Source: Pseudonocardia parietis (GTDB lineage Bacteria > Actinomycetota > Actinomycetes > Mycobacteriales > Pseudonocardiaceae). Taken from it: a DNA stretch of 64,000 bases. The stretch is from assembly GCF_017876315.1 (NCBI RefSeq), contig NZ_JAGINU010000001.1, forward strand, positions 5,952,001-6,016,000, given 5' to 3'. Below the pieces are notes generated by a model. The model was not told the origin of the DNA. It searched no databases and worked only from the letters and a program-made list of their open reading frames with translations. Numbering within the stretch: the stretch's first letter is position 1; each line of letters opens with the position of its first letter. A program made the position numbers and the translations under genes. Of the stretch, positions 1 through 7,493 are shown piece by piece.

Positions 1-652
1 TCACGGCCGACTCGAACATCTCCTCGCCGTAGTGCTCGCGGAAGGTCGCGAGCATGTCGTCCAGCGGCAGGTCGTGGAACGTGCCGCGGTCGTGCTCGTA
101 GGACATGTAGCGGGAGCCCGCGCCGTCGTACTCGTGCATCAGCGCGTCCCGGGTGCCGTCGAACGTGATCGGGTCGACACCGAACCGCGCGCACAGCTCG
201 GCGTTGAACGCCGGCGTAGCCTTCACCCAGCGGTCGTCCAGCCACAGCGCGGTGTAGCCGTGCCAGACGAACAGGTCCGCGCCGCCCATCCGCTCCCGCA
301 GCCGGGCGGTGTTGAGGTGGTTGCGGACGTCGGCGAAACCCAGCCGGGCCGGGATCCCCGCCGCACGGGCGGCCGCGGTGAGCAGCACCGCCTTGGGCAC
401 GCACCAGTTGTTCGGCCCGCCGGCGACCCGGCTCGCCCGGTAGGCCTCCGGATCGGTGCCGACGACGAACGGGTCGTACCAGATCTCGTCGCGGACGGCG
501 TCGAACAGCGCGATCGCCCGCTCCCGGGGCGTCTCCCGCCCCGCCGTCACGCGGTCGGCGAAGGTGCGGACGGCTGGGGCGTCCGAGTCGGTGAACCAAC
601 CGGGCTTGAGATCCGGTCCGGTCGGCGGCTCCTGCTCCGTCGGTCGTGTCAC
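1..652 (-). CDS. Transglutaminase-like domain protein, C-terminus cut by window edge
   Basis: At least 217 residues are visible; the C-terminus lies outside the window. The GTG start at 652 is preceded by a perfect AAGGAGG eight bases upstream, which fixes the start. The core resembles transglutaminase-like cysteine proteins: Cys84 in GGPNNWCVPKAVLL is the likely nucleophile and His131 in VWHGYTALWLDDRW the likely base. The usual third Asp is replaced by the ATPAFN context, which I recall as common in this bacterial subfamily. It has no signal peptide, so it is probably cytoplasmic. The substrate is unknown; proteolytic or amide-cleaving roles are possible. It is divergent from the HTH gene at 884. 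Confidence 0.75.
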   Translation of the reverse strand, partial: MTRPTEQEPPTGPDLKPGWFTDSDAPAVRTFADRVTAGRETPRERAIALFDAVRDEIWYDPFVVGTDPEAYRASRVAGGPNNWCVPKAVLLTAAARAAGIPARLGFADVRNHLNTARLRERMGGADLFVWHGYTALWLDDRWVKATPAFNAELCARFGVDPITFDGTRDALMHEYDGAGSRYMSYEHDRGTFHDLPLDDMLATFREHYGEEMFESAV

Positions 653-883
653 GGTCGCCTCCTTCCGCGGCGGGGCGGTCCGCCGCATCCGTGACCCTAC
701 GCGGGGGCCTACTGGTCACCATATGCGTTCATTCCGGCACTCTGCGTCGATGATCCATCCGGAGTCCACCCGAGGGTGGGACATGTTCACCCCGGGCGGG
801 TGGCCGAATCCGCGCTACCGTCCCTGCGTTCGGTGATCGCGAGGTCGGCAGCGGAGCGGGCCGGCACGAGGAGGGGCACACGC

Positions 884-1096
884 ATGGGGGCAGGTATCCC
901 GGAGCAACGGGCCGGGCAGGACGTGCCGTTCCTCACCGTGGCCGAGGTGGCCGAGCGGATGCGGGTGTCGCGAATGACGATCTACCGGCTGGTGCACTCG
1001 GGCGAGCTGCCCGCGGTGCGGTTCGGGCGGTCATTCCGGGTCCCGCCGGAGTCGGTGGAGTCGTTGATCGAGTCGGCTCGCTACACGGGCGGCTGA
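884..1096 (+). CDS. Small excisionase/BldC-type HTH DNA-binding protein
   Basis: A 70-residue protein that is almost entirely one MerR/excisionase-type winged helix. LTVAEVAERMRVSRMTIYRLV forms the HTH and GELPAVRFGRSFRVP the wing. This matches the actinobacterial family of BldC and mycobacterial Rv0500A, small developmental or DNA-architecture regulators that bind direct repeats. The ATG at 884 is chosen because CACGAGGAGG lies just upstream and the conserved domain begins soon after; in-frame codons further upstream encode unconserved sequence. In many relatives the next gene is the tiny ribosomal protein bS22. Here a methyltransferase follows after nine bases, so the two are probably cotranscribed. 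The target is unknown. Confidence 0.8.
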   Translation: MGAGIPEQRAGQDVPFLTVAEVAERMRVSRMTIYRLVHSGELPAVRFGRSFRVPPESVESLIESARYTGG

Positions 1097-1105
1097 CCCG
1101 GGCCG

Positions 1106-1858
1106 ATGCTGCCCACCGACGCCGCGAGCGCGCGGCGGGTGGCCGACACCTACGACACCGCCGAGGCGGCGGGCGAGCGTGCCCGCACGCTCGCGCTACT
1201 GGCCGCACGGCCCGGCGAGCGGGTGCTCGTCGTCGGCGCGGGCCCGGGACAGCTGCTCTCGGACCTGGCCGGTGCGGTGGGCCCGGGTGTCGTCGGGGTC
1301 GATCCGGACCCGCTGATGGTGACGCTCGCCCGGCGGCGCTGCGGTCGCGGCGCCGTGGTCGAGCAGCGGGCACTGGGCGGGCACGGATCGCTGCCCGGCG
1401 GACCGTTCGACGCCGTCGCCTGCCTGCAGGTGCTGGAGTTCCTGCCCGACGTCCGCGCGGCGGTCACCGAGCTGCACCGGGTGCTGCGCCCGGGTGGACG
1501 GCTGGTGGTGCTCGACACCGACTGGACGTCACTGCGCTGGCCGGGGCCGGACCGGGAACGGCACCGCCGGATCCGGGACGCCTGGTGCACGACGGTGCCG
1601 CGGCCGAGGCTGCCCCACGAGCTGGGCCCGGTGCTGCGCGCGGCGGGCTTCACCGGCGGCTGGACGGAGCGGGTGCCGCTGCGCGGCCCGGCCGCCGCCG
1701 GGTACGGGGCGGTGCTGCGCGAGATGGTGGCCGCGGCCGCGCCCGGGCGGTGCGGGGTGACCCGGTCCGACGTGGACGCGTGGTCGGCGGACGTCGCGGC
1801 GTGCGGGGACGAACCGTTCTCCGTGGACCGGTGGTTCCTCGGCGCGGTGCGGCCGTAG
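1106..1858 (+). CDS. Class I SAM-dependent methyltransferase
   Basis: A 250-residue Rossmann-fold methyltransferase. Motif I (VLVVGAGPGQLL, residues about 34-45) binds S-adenosylmethionine and the acidic end of strand 2 is VVGVDPDP. The motif IV-V region reads FDAVACLQVLEFLPDV and is followed by LHRVLRPGGRLVVLDTDW. This is the UbiE/Methyltransf_11 pattern of small-molecule methyltransferases. The C-terminal 90 residues look like a substrate lid. No ribosome-binding site is obvious, and with only nine bases after the HTH gene, translation is probably coupled to it. The substrate cannot be told from the sequence. Confidence 0.8.
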   Translation: MLPTDAASARRVADTYDTAEAAGERARTLALLAARPGERVLVVGAGPGQLLSDLAGAVGPGVVGVDPDPLMVTLARRRCGRGAVVEQRALGGHGSLPGGPFDAVACLQVLEFLPDVRAAVTELHRVLRPGGRLVVLDTDWTSLRWPGPDRERHRRIRDAWCTTVPRPRLPHELGPVLRAAGFTGGWTERVPLRGPAAAGYGAVLREMVAAAAPGRCGVTRSDVDAWSADVAACGDEPFSVDRWFLGAVRP

Positions 1859-1901
1859 CCGTCAGCGGGAGGCAGCCGCTCGAACCCGAGTGGCGCCGTT
1901 C

Positions 1902-2372
1902 TCAGCCGAACCCGTGGGTGGTGATCGCGGCGGGCCCACCGGCGCGCAGCGCCTCCAGGACCTCCCGCTCGTGCGGGACGGTCGGGTCGGGCAGGGCACC
2001 GAGGGCGAACCAGTCGAGGCCGGCCGTCTTCCCCGTCTCGGCCTCGTGCGGCAGGCCGGACCAGCGCCGGCAGGTGAAGAAGAAGTCGACGCGCTCGTCG
2101 ACCGCGTCACCGGTGCGCATGCTCCGGTGCACCGCGGTCAGCGGTACCAGGTCGTCCGGGTCGATCGTGACGCCGAGCTCCTCGTCCGCCTCCCGGACGG
2201 CCGCGGCGAGCGCGGTCTCCCCCGCCTCGACGTGCCCGGCCGCCGCCGCGGCCCAGTGGCCGTCCATGAACCCGGTGTTCGCACGCAGCTGCAGCAGCAC
2301 CTCGGTCCGTTCGGCCTCCCCGCGCAGCAGCAGGACGTAGGACGCGGGGACCACCCGGTAACGATCGGTCAC
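1902..2372 (-). CDS. Nudix hydrolase
   Basis: A 156-residue protein with a complete Nudix box, G-HVEAG-E-TALAAAV-READEELGV (about residues 45-67). This motif coordinates the metal that hydrolyses a nucleoside diphosphate linked to another group. The overall architecture (MTDRYRVVPASYVLLLRGE start, single Nudix domain) is that of MutT-like pyrophosphatases that clean the nucleotide pool or process dinucleotide-type substrates. The start is GTG at 2372. It converges with the methyltransferase gene. Substrate specificity is not deducible. Confidence 0.85.
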   Translation of the reverse strand: MTDRYRVVPASYVLLLRGEAERTEVLLQLRANTGFMDGHWAAAAAGHVEAGETALAAAVREADEELGVTIDPDDLVPLTAVHRSMRTGDAVDERVDFFFTCRRWSGLPHEAETGKTAGLDWFALGALPDPTVPHEREVLEALRAGGPAAITTHGFG

Positions 2373-2403
2373 GATCCGACCCTACGTCGGGCCGTGCACC
2401 TCC

Positions 2404-3063
2404 TCAGTAGAGGACGCCGAGCCAGCGGTGCGCGCAGTCGTGGCAGGCACCGTGCGTGGTGTCGGCGCGGTGCACGTACCCGAGGCAGATCGTGCAGTGG
2501 ACCAGCCGGCGACGGGCACGGCGGAGCAGCCCGTCCCGGACCACCTGGACCTGCAGGCCCGGCTCGCCCTCCGGGTCGGTGCAGGCCGCGAGCCCGGGGA
2601 TCTCCTCGGTGTCGGCCGGGTCGAGGGCCTGCTCGTGCCCGTCCCACCAGGGCTCGGGGCGGGCGAGCAGCGGTGGCCCGGAGGCGGTGAACCCGAGCAT
2701 GAGCTGTGCCGGCTCGCCGGCCACGAACCACTCGACGGTGACCGGGCCCGCCCCGGGCGGGGTCAGTCCGGCGGACCGCAGGTCGGCATCGGTCCAGCCG
2801 CCGGCCCGCAGCTCGGCAGGGGTCAGTCCGAAGTGGCGCAGCCCGTCCGCCGGCAGGTCCAGGGCACGCAGCTCGGACGGTGACGGGACGCCGACGAACA
2901 CCCGTCCGCGGATGCCGGGGCCGTCCGGGGCGCTCGGGTCGCTCGGGTCGCCGACCGGTTCCGTGCTGCCGGGTGCCCGGCGCCACGGCGCACCGACGAG
3001 GACCGCGACGATCCGCGGATCGGTGCCCAGCCGGTGGGCGACCTCGTCGGTCCGGTCCTCCAC
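2404..3063 (-). CDS. Uncharacterised protein with C-terminal CxxC...CxxC zinc ribbon
   Basis: A 219-residue protein with no recognised family. The GTG start at 3063 is supported by GAGGAG eight bases upstream; longer readings run into the tandem repeat at 3109-3234 and are rejected. The N-terminal two thirds are acidic and include VFVGVPSPSELRALDLPA and a GLTPAELRAGGW helix. The C-terminus carries CTICLGYVHR...HGACHDC, two CxxC pairs 13 residues apart, a plausible zinc ribbon. No signal peptide or membrane segment is visible. It lies downstream of nrdJ on the same strand but is separated by a terminator and the repeat block, so it is probably its own unit. Confidence 0.6.
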   Translation of the reverse strand: MEDRTDEVAHRLGTDPRIVAVLVGAPWRRAPGSTEPVGDPSDPSAPDGPGIRGRVFVGVPSPSELRALDLPADGLRHFGLTPAELRAGGWTDADLRSAGLTPPGAGPVTVEWFVAGEPAQLMLGFTASGPPLLARPEPWWDGHEQALDPADTEEIPGLAACTDPEGEPGLQVQVVRDGLLRRARRRLVHCTICLGYVHRADTTHGACHDCAHRWLGVLY

Positions 3064-3108
3064 GACGGCTCTCCTCGGTCTCGGCGGGGCTGTTGTCCGC
3101 GGGGCTGA

Positions 3109-3234
3109 CTCGCCGGGACTGACTCGGCGGGGCCGGCTCGGCGGGGCCGGCTCGGTGGGGCCGGCTCGGTGGGGCCGGCTCGGTGGGGCCGGCTCGGTGG
3201 GGCCGGCTCGGTGGGGCCGGCTCGGTGGGGCCAC
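3109..3234. repeat. 14-bp tandem repeat array (about 9 copies)
   Basis: Eight near-identical 14-bp units (CTCGGTGGGGCCGG, early copies with C for T) start at 3123, 3137, 3151 and so on every 14 bases to 3234. One degenerate copy (CTCGCCGGGACTGA) precedes them at 3109. The unit is not a multiple of three, so any ORF through it cycles frames; the array is intergenic, between the zinc-ribbon gene start (3063) and the nrdJ terminator (3262). It looks like a slippage-prone minisatellite. Confidence 0.95.
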
Positions 3235-3261
3235 AGCGCACACCGACGGGCCGGACGCACC

Positions 3262-3294
3262 GTGGGGCGGCGCCGGTGACCGGTGCCGCCCCAC
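3262..3294 (-). terminator. Hairpin terminator downstream of nrdJ
   Basis: A perfect 10-bp stem (GTGGGGCGGC / GCCGCCCCAC) with a 13-base loop that is itself partly palindromic lies 21 bases after the nrdJ stop. There is no T-tract, as is usual for high-GC actinobacteria. It separates nrdJ from the repeat block and the zinc-ribbon gene. Confidence 0.7.
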
Positions 3295-3314
3295 GTGGTG
3301 CTGTGCGAGCTTCG

Positions 3315-6188
3315 TCAGCTGCAGCCGCTGGTGGAGCCGCAGCCCTCGCAGAGGTAGCAGGACCCGGCGGGCCGCATCTTCGTCCCGCAGGTCATGCACA
3401 GCGGGGCGTCGGCCGCCTTGCCCAGCCGCAGCTCGAGCAGCTCGGTGGAGCTGCCGACCTCGGCCGGCGGCGGCTCGACGGCCGGGTCACTCTTCTTCCC
3501 GGCGGCGGGCACGGAGGACCGGAACTCGTCGAGGTCCAGGTTCTCCGAGCCGGAGCCGTAGTCGTTCTCGACCTGGGCCGACCGCTCGTCCGCGGAGAAG
3601 ATGCCCAGCTCGGCACGCTTCTCGTAGGGCAGGTGGTCCAGCGCCAGCCTGCGGAACAGGTAGTCCAGGACCGAGGTCGCGATCCGGACGTCCGGGTCGT
3701 CGGTCATGCCGGCCGGCTCGAACCGCAGGTTGGAGAACTTCGAGACGTAGAACTCGAGCGGGATGCCGTACTGCAGACCCACCGAGATCGACATCGAGAA
3801 GGCGTCCATCACGCCGGCCAGGGTCGAGCCCTGCTTGCCGAGCTTGACGAAGATCTCGCCGAGGCCGTCGTCCGGGTAGCTGCCGGCGGTGAGGTAGCCG
3901 TCGGCACCACCGACGGTGAACGACACGGTCTCGCTCGGGCGCTTCTTCGGCAGCCGCTTGCGGATCGGGCGCTGCTCGATGACCACCTCGGGCTCGGGCT
4001 TCTTCTCACCGGAGTCGCCCTTGCCGACCGAGAGCGGCTGGCCGACCTTGCAGTTGTCCCGGTAGATCGCGAGAGCCTTGAGGCCGAGCCGCCAGCCCTC
4101 GAGGTAGATCCGCTCGACGTCGGAGACGGTGGCCCGCTCGGGCATGTTCACCGTCTTGGAGATCGCGCCGGACAGGAACGGCTGCGCGGCGGCCATCATC
4201 CGGACGTGCCCCATCGGCGCGATCGACCGCTCGCCCATGGCGCAGTCGAACACCTCGTAGTGCTCGGGCTTCATCCCCGGAGCATCGATCACGTGGCCGT
4301 GCTCCGCCACGTACTCGACGATCGCCTCGGCCTGCTCGGGCTGGTAGCCGAGGTTGTCCAGCGCCCGGCGCACCGACTGGTTGACGATCTGCATGGAGCC
4401 GCCGCCGACCAGCTTCTTGAACTTGACCAGCGCCAGGTCCGGCTCGATGCCGGTCGTGTCGCAGTCCATCATCAGGCCGATCGTGCCGGTCGGGGCCAGC
4501 ACCGACGCCTGGGCGTTGCGCCAGCCGTTCGCCTCACCGATCTCCTGGCACTGCTTCCAGGTGAGCGTCGCCATGTCCTGGATCGGGCTGCTGGCCGGGA
4601 AGCTGCGGATCTGGTCGTTCGCCGCGGCGTGCTTGCGGATGACCCGCTGGTGGGCCTCGGCGTTACGGGCGTAGCCCTCGTAGGTCCCGACGATCCCGGC
4701 CAGCTCGGCCGAGCGCTTGTAGGCGGCGCCGGTCATCAGCGAGGTGATCGCACCGGCGAGGGCACGGCCACCTTCGGAGTCGTACGCGTGCCCGGTCGCC
4801 ATCAGCAGTGCGCCGAGGTTGGCGTAGCCGATGCCCAGCTGCCGGAACTTGCGGGTGGTCTCGGCGATCGGCTCGGTCGGGAAGTCCGCGAAGCAGATCG
4901 AGATGTCCATCGCGGTGATGATCACCTCGACGGCCTTGGCGAAGGTCTCGGCGTCGAACCGGTCGTCGGCGTCGAGGAACTTCATCAGGTTCAGCGACGC
5001 CAGGTTGCAGCTGGAGTTGTCCAGGTGCATGTACTCCGAGCACGGGTTCGACGCGGTGATCCGGCCGGACTCCGGGCAGGTGTGCCAGTCGTTGATCGTG
5101 CTGTCGTACTGGATGCCGGGGTCGGCGCAGTTCCAGGCCGCCTCGGCGATCCCGCTGAACAGGCCGCGGGCGTCGACCGAGTGGATGACCTCGCCGCTCG
5201 TGCGGGACCGCAGACCGAAGTCGGTGCCCTCCTCGACGGCGCGCATGAACTCGTCGGAGACCCGGACCGAGTTGTTCGCGTTCTGGTACTGCACCGACGT
5301 GATGTCGGAGCCGCCCAGGTCCATGTCGAACCCGGCGTCGCGCAGCACCCGGACCTTGGCCTCCTCCTTGGCCTTGGTCTCGACGAACTCCTCGATGTCG
5401 GGGTGGTCGACGTCGAGCACGACCATCTTCGCGGCCCGGCGGGTGGCGCCGCCGGACTTGATGGTGCCCGCCGAGGCGTCGGCGCCGCGCATGAAGGAGA
5501 CCGGGCCGGAGGCGGTGCCGCCGGAGGACAGCAGCTCGCGCGACGAGCGGATCCGGGAGAGGTTCAGGCCGGCACCGGAGCCGCCCTTGAAGATCAGGCC
5601 CTCCTCCCGGTACCAGTTCAGGATCGACTCCATCGTGTCGTCGACCGAGAGGATGAAGCAGGCGCTGACCTGCTGCGGGCTCGGGGTGCCGACGTTGAAC
5701 CAGACCGGCGAGTTGAAGCTGAACACCTGGTGCAGCAGCATCCAGGTCAGCTCGTGGTCGAAGATCTCGGCGTCGGCGTCGGAGGCGAAGTAGCCGTGCT
5801 CGATGCCGGCCCGCCGGTAGGAGCCGACGACCCGGTCGATGAGCTGCTTGAGGCTGGACTCGCGGGTGTCGCTTCCGGCGGCGCCGCGGAAGTACTTGCT
5901 GGTGACAATGTTGGTGGCGTTCACCGACCAGCTGCGCGGGAACTCCACGCCGCGCTGCTCGAAGTTGACCGTCCCGTCACGCCAGTTCGTCATGACGACG
6001 TCCCGGCGCTCCCACTCGACCTGCTCGTACGGGTGCACGCCCTCGGTGGTGAAGACGCGCTGCACGGTCAGACCGCGGCGCTTGGCGCCGGTCTTCCCCC
6101 GGCCGCGCGCGGTCTTCGCCGGCGTCTCCCCCGCACCGTTCGTGTCGTTCCCGGTGCCTGTCGTCGGGCCCCCGACGGTCTCGGTCAT
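3315..6188 (-). CDS. nrdJ: Adenosylcobalamin-dependent (class II) ribonucleotide reductase
   Basis: A 957-residue enzyme that reduces ribonucleotides to deoxyribonucleotides using adenosylcobalamin as radical source. The middle holds the reductase barrel with NPCSEYMHLDNSSCNLASLN, SVDDTMESILNWYREEGLIFKGGSG (shared with class I and II large subunits) and the conserved APTGTIGLMMDCDTTGIEPD segment. The C-terminus is a cysteine-rich tail, CMTCGTKMRPAG...CEGCGSTSGCS, needed for re-reduction of the active site. The ATG at 6188 has GGAGG eight bases upstream. nrdR lies 166 bases upstream on the same strand, so an nrdR-nrdJ operon is likely, as in Streptomyces. I found no B12-box riboswitch in the 5' region. 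Length and domain order are normal. Confidence 0.96.
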   Translation of the reverse strand: MTETVGGPTTGTGNDTNGAGETPAKTARGRGKTGAKRRGLTVQRVFTTEGVHPYEQVEWERRDVVMTNWRDGTVNFEQRGVEFPRSWSVNATNIVTSKYFRGAAGSDTRESSLKQLIDRVVGSYRRAGIEHGYFASDADAEIFDHELTWMLLHQVFSFNSPVWFNVGTPSPQQVSACFILSVDDTMESILNWYREEGLIFKGGSGAGLNLSRIRSSRELLSSGGTASGPVSFMRGADASAGTIKSGGATRRAAKMVVLDVDHPDIEEFVETKAKEEAKVRVLRDAGFDMDLGGSDITSVQYQNANNSVRVSDEFMRAVEEGTDFGLRSRTSGEVIHSVDARGLFSGIAEAAWNCADPGIQYDSTINDWHTCPESGRITASNPCSEYMHLDNSSCNLASLNLMKFLDADDRFDAETFAKAVEVIITAMDISICFADFPTEPIAETTRKFRQLGIGYANLGALLMATGHAYDSEGGRALAGAITSLMTGAAYKRSAELAGIVGTYEGYARNAEAHQRVIRKHAAANDQIRSFPASSPIQDMATLTWKQCQEIGEANGWRNAQASVLAPTGTIGLMMDCDTTGIEPDLALVKFKKLVGGGSMQIVNQSVRRALDNLGYQPEQAEAIVEYVAEHGHVIDAPGMKPEHYEVFDCAMGERSIAPMGHVRMMAAAQPFLSGAISKTVNMPERATVSDVERIYLEGWRLGLKALAIYRDNCKVGQPLSVGKGDSGEKKPEPEVVIEQRPIRKRLPKKRPSETVSFTVGGADGYLTAGSYPDDGLGEIFVKLGKQGSTLAGVMDAFSMSISVGLQYGIPLEFYVSKFSNLRFEPAGMTDDPDVRIATSVLDYLFRRLALDHLPYEKRAELGIFSADERSAQVENDYGSGSENLDLDEFRSSVPAAGKKSDPAVEPPPAEVGSSTELLELRLGKAADAPLCMTCGTKMRPAGSCYLCEGCGSTSGCS

Positions 6189-6244
6189 GAACTGCCTCCG
6201 CATTCGACATGTCGTGACGCCCGCGCGCTGGGGTGCGCGAGCGC

Positions 6245-6329
6245 CGGGGCGGTGGTGGGCACCGCCCCGTGTCCGGTCCGGCCGGGTCGGCTCCGCCCGT
6301 CCCGGTGTGCGCCCCGTGGGGCCCACACC
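6245..6329 (-). promoter_or_regulatory. Paired GC hairpins between nrdR and nrdJ
   Basis: Two strong stems sit in the 166-base gap: a perfect 10-bp stem with a 5-base loop at 6245-6269 (CGGGGCGGTG / CACCGCCCCG), and a 26-base hairpin at 6304-6329 (GGTGTG-c-GCCCC-gt-GGGGC-c-CACACC). They could attenuate or terminate transcription after nrdR, or process the mRNA so nrdJ differs in level from nrdR. A 10-bp palindrome CGACATGTCG at 6205-6214 lies 17-26 bases before the nrdJ start. The role is inferred. Confidence 0.5.
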
Positions 6330-6354
6330 TGTTCCGGGAACCGATGAGTCCCGC

Positions 6355-6843
6355 TCAGCCGTCCCGGTGTCCGACCTCGTCGTCGGCTGCTTCCCCGGCA
6401 GCCGCCGAACGCAGGTCGGCGATCTCCTTCTCGAAGTCCTCGATGGAGGAGAAGGATCGGTAGACGCTCGCGAACCGCAGGTACGCGACCTCGTCGAGGT
6501 CACGCAACGGCCCGAGGATCGCCAGCCCCACCTCGTGGCTGGGAATCTCGGCCGCCCCGCGGGCCCGCACCGTCTCCTCGACCCTGTGGGCGAGCTGTTG
6601 CAGGTCGTCCTCGTCGACCGGCCGGCCCTGGCACGCCCGCCGAACCCCGCCGACCACCTTCTGCCGGCTGAACGGTTCGGTGACACCGCTGCGCTTGACG
6701 ACGGCGAGCACGGCCTCCTCGACCGTGGTGAACCGTCGACCGCACTCGGTGCAGGACCGGCGACGGCGGGTACACGTCCCGTCGTCGGCGGTCCGGGAGT
6801 CGATCACCCGCGAGTCCGGGTGTCGGCAGAACGGGCAGCGCAT
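6355..6843 (-). CDS. nrdR: Transcriptional repressor NrdR
   Basis: A 162-residue repressor of ribonucleotide reductase genes that senses ATP/dATP. The N-terminus is the zinc ribbon MRCPFCRHPDSRVIDSR...RRSCTECGRRFTTVE (four cysteines), followed by an ATP-cone (VKRSGVTEPFSRQKVVGGVRRA) and a helical C-terminus with VAYLRFASVYRSF. Length and motifs are standard. The ATG at 6843 is fixed by the MxCPxC signature. It is upstream of nrdJ, its expected target, and a palindrome resembling an NrdR box lies 88-105 bases upstream, which suggests autoregulation. The lexA-nrdR proximity matches mycobacteria. Confidence 0.97.
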   Translation of the reverse strand: MRCPFCRHPDSRVIDSRTADDGTCTRRRRSCTECGRRFTTVEEAVLAVVKRSGVTEPFSRQKVVGGVRRACQGRPVDEDDLQQLAHRVEETVRARGAAEIPSHEVGLAILGPLRDLDEVAYLRFASVYRSFSSIEDFEKEIADLRSAAAGEAADDEVGHRDG

Positions 6844-6930
6844 GACTGATCCACCCTTCTCCCACGACCTACCGGGGACTCCTCGCGATGACCCGCTCTC
6901 CCCAACCACTGGGAGAGCGACACCAATGTA

Positions 6931-6948
6931 ACCCCCACATGTAGGGGT
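6931..6948 (-). promoter_or_regulatory. NrdR-box-like palindrome upstream of nrdR
   Basis: The sequence ACCCCTACATGTGGGGGT (minus strand) is an 18-bp palindrome with a central TACATGT core. This resembles the NrdR boxes of actinobacterial nrdRJ promoters. NrdR usually uses two boxes about three helical turns apart. A weaker candidate (GGCATGTC) is centred 28 bases further upstream, so the second half-site is uncertain. Confidence 0.6.
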
Positions 6949-7308
6949 CCGCCATACCGGCCCCGGCATGTCGGCGAGCTTCCCCCGATCGGGACAAGCA
7001 GCCTCGCACACGCGGTCGGCGGCCCGGTCCGACGCCGACCGGCCACGGTCGGACGCATCCCCGCTGATCAGGAGGTGCGGCATCCGGCACCGCGACCACC
7101 CGTCGCCCTCGGGCGACGTCCCCGGGTCCCGTGACAGGTCCGCGACACGCCACACCGGCGCGCCGGGCGGCGACGTCCCGATGCCCCGACGTCTCACGAC
7201 AGAAGGCCCGGCCCTCCAGGCCGGGCGGCAGCGGCCCCGGGTGACCGACGAGCCGGGACGACCCGGTTCGGGCGGCGCGGTGTGCGTTCAGAGGGGAACA
7301 GCCCTCAA

Positions 7309-7369
7309 GATCACCGGCTCAGGAGTGTTGCTGACGCCACGCGTACGTCGCACTCCATAACCGGTGATC
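7309..7369. repeat. 61-bp nested inverted repeat
   Basis: Outer arms GATCACCGG (7309-7317) and CCGGTGATC (7361-7369) pair perfectly. Inside them GGAGTG (7322-7327) pairs with CACTCC (7351-7356), with symmetric 4-base internal loops, and a further GACG / CGTC is possible. This is a long structured hairpin in an otherwise empty region downstream of the 7494-8324 gene. It could be a terminator or a structured RNA; no U-tract follows. Confidence 0.6.
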
Positions 7370-7493
7370 ACTCAACGACGCGGCACCAGCGAGGCCATCA
7401 CCGACCGGACGTCGGCGGGCGACCACGGCCGGCGGTGCCCACTCCACCCAGGCGCGGGTCGGCGAACGCCACGCACACGATCTGCTTGACGCG

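Larger units (their letters stand above)
6844..7493. other. 650-base intergenic region between nrdR and the SOS-linked membrane protein
   Basis: I see no protein gene with conserved sequence or a good ribosome-binding site here. It holds the nrdR promoter region with an NrdR-like box, an 8-bp stem GCTCTCCC / GGGAGAGC (6895-6918) in the nrdR leader, an 8-bp stem GCCCGGCC / GGCCGGGC (7206-7226), and the nested inverted repeat at 7309-7369. The rest (about 6950-7200) shows nothing recognisable. Confidence 0.6.

Noticed and set aside
1097..1105. Expected tiny ribosomal protein gene bS22 after the BldC-like gene.
   Set aside because: Only nine bases separate the two genes and no such reading frame exists here.
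3183..6347. A very long open frame on the plus strand opposite nrdJ (and similar ones opposite sdhA genes, the S9 peptidase and hflX).
   Set aside because: They mirror real, conserved genes in high-GC DNA and their sequence is low-complexity with no domain.
6189..6354. Possible cobalamin riboswitch before nrdJ.
   Set aside because: Hairpins are present but I could not find the conserved B12-box sequence.
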